Origin: Longimicrobium sp.
GTDB taxonomy: Bacteria > Gemmatimonadota > Gemmatimonadetes > Longimicrobiales > Longimicrobiaceae
NCBI GenBank assembly: GCA_036389795.1
Contig: DASVWD010000153.1
Span: forward strand, 1 to 42,031
DNA: 42,031 nt
Direction of reading: 5' to 3'
The notes below the pieces were generated by a model. It saw only the letters and a program-made list of their open reading frames with translations. It ran no database searches and was not told where the DNA came from. The position numbers and the translations under genes were made by a program. Shown in pieces: positions 41,939 to 42,031 of this stretch (its first letter is position 1; the number at the start of each line of letters is the position of its first letter).

Positions 41939-42020
41939 CTCACACAGAGGGCACAGAGAACACAGAGGAACAGCGGAGAGATTGAAGTTCTCTCCGTGTC
42001 CTCCGTGTCCTCTGTGTGAT
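41939..42020. repeat. Dyad with 9-base tandem words (ACAGAGGGC)
   Basis: The left arm begins TCACACAGAGGGCACAGAG and the right arm (to 42020) is its near inverse with CCGTGTCCT words. A stretch before it (41890-41920) resembles 8908-8940, which also precedes a dyad of this class. No gene is seen from 41777 to the window end. Confidence 0.75.
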
Positions 42021-42031
42021 GCCAATCTGTT

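Overview
The window is very GC-rich, densely coded bacterial chromosome. Several features point to the Gemmatimonadota, most likely a Longimicrobium-like lineage: a PadR regulator coupled to an ADOP-type orphan permease, the futalosine route to menaquinone, a HEAT-repeat/HD-GYP gene pair, stress proteins of the DUF3618, YciF and GlsB types, and many interspersed palindromic repeats. The assignment is an inference from gene content. No phage, insertion sequence, CRISPR array, rRNA or tRNA was recognised.

Layout. 1-7923: a split tryptophan operon, trpB - HEAT protein - HD-GYP protein - trpA - membrane chemoreceptor-like protein. 7934-8850: a CAP-domain lipoprotein and a HIT hydrolase. 9245-12201: PadR regulator and its ADOP permease, behind a pair of operator-like boxes. 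12249-15028 (minus strand): RqcH-like ribosome quality-control factor, then a small putative antitoxin and an AbiEii-type nucleotidyltransferase toxin. 15131-19130: a tightly packed operon panB-panC-panD, a degenerate GlmU-like protein, a YqeK-like HD hydrolase and a LytR_C protein. 19563-20738: an HGSNAT-like membrane acyltransferase. 21360-23878 (minus): LEA-type lipoprotein and secreted M28 peptidase. 24176-26325: a ferritin-like protein with a membrane tail and a DUF3618 protein with an unusual VEVDLE repeat. 26517-30263: GT-C-like membrane protein, Nudix hydrolase, and a short-chain dehydrogenase with a membrane tail. 30543-31922: an orphan three-TM protein of different base composition. 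32064-36848: mpl, arfB, GlsB-like and YciF-like stress proteins, zapE. 37065-41776: metallophosphoesterase, YCII protein, proline-rich lipoprotein, and the menaquinone genes mqnB and mqnD.

The most distinctive content is between the genes. A ~145-bp element occurs four times (1, 19243, 35467, 38689); its two hairpins keep pairing although the stem bases differ between copies, which indicates selection on structure. A second class consists of dyads whose arms are tandem 7-, 8- or 9-base words. The words differ from site to site while the layout stays the same. One 8-base array of this kind lies inside the rqcH-like reading frame, where a change in repeat number would shift the frame. Further repeat families are a ~190-bp nested palindrome (two copies), a CCCTCTCCC hairpin block (three copies) and AAGCCTCGC hairpins (three copies).

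Metabolically the window covers the last step of tryptophan synthesis, beta-alanine and pantoate to pantothenate, two steps of menaquinone synthesis, peptidoglycan recycling (Mpl) and two systems for stalled ribosomes (RqcH and ArfB). Positions and motifs were read directly from the sequence. Family names come from motif recognition and were not checked against a database.
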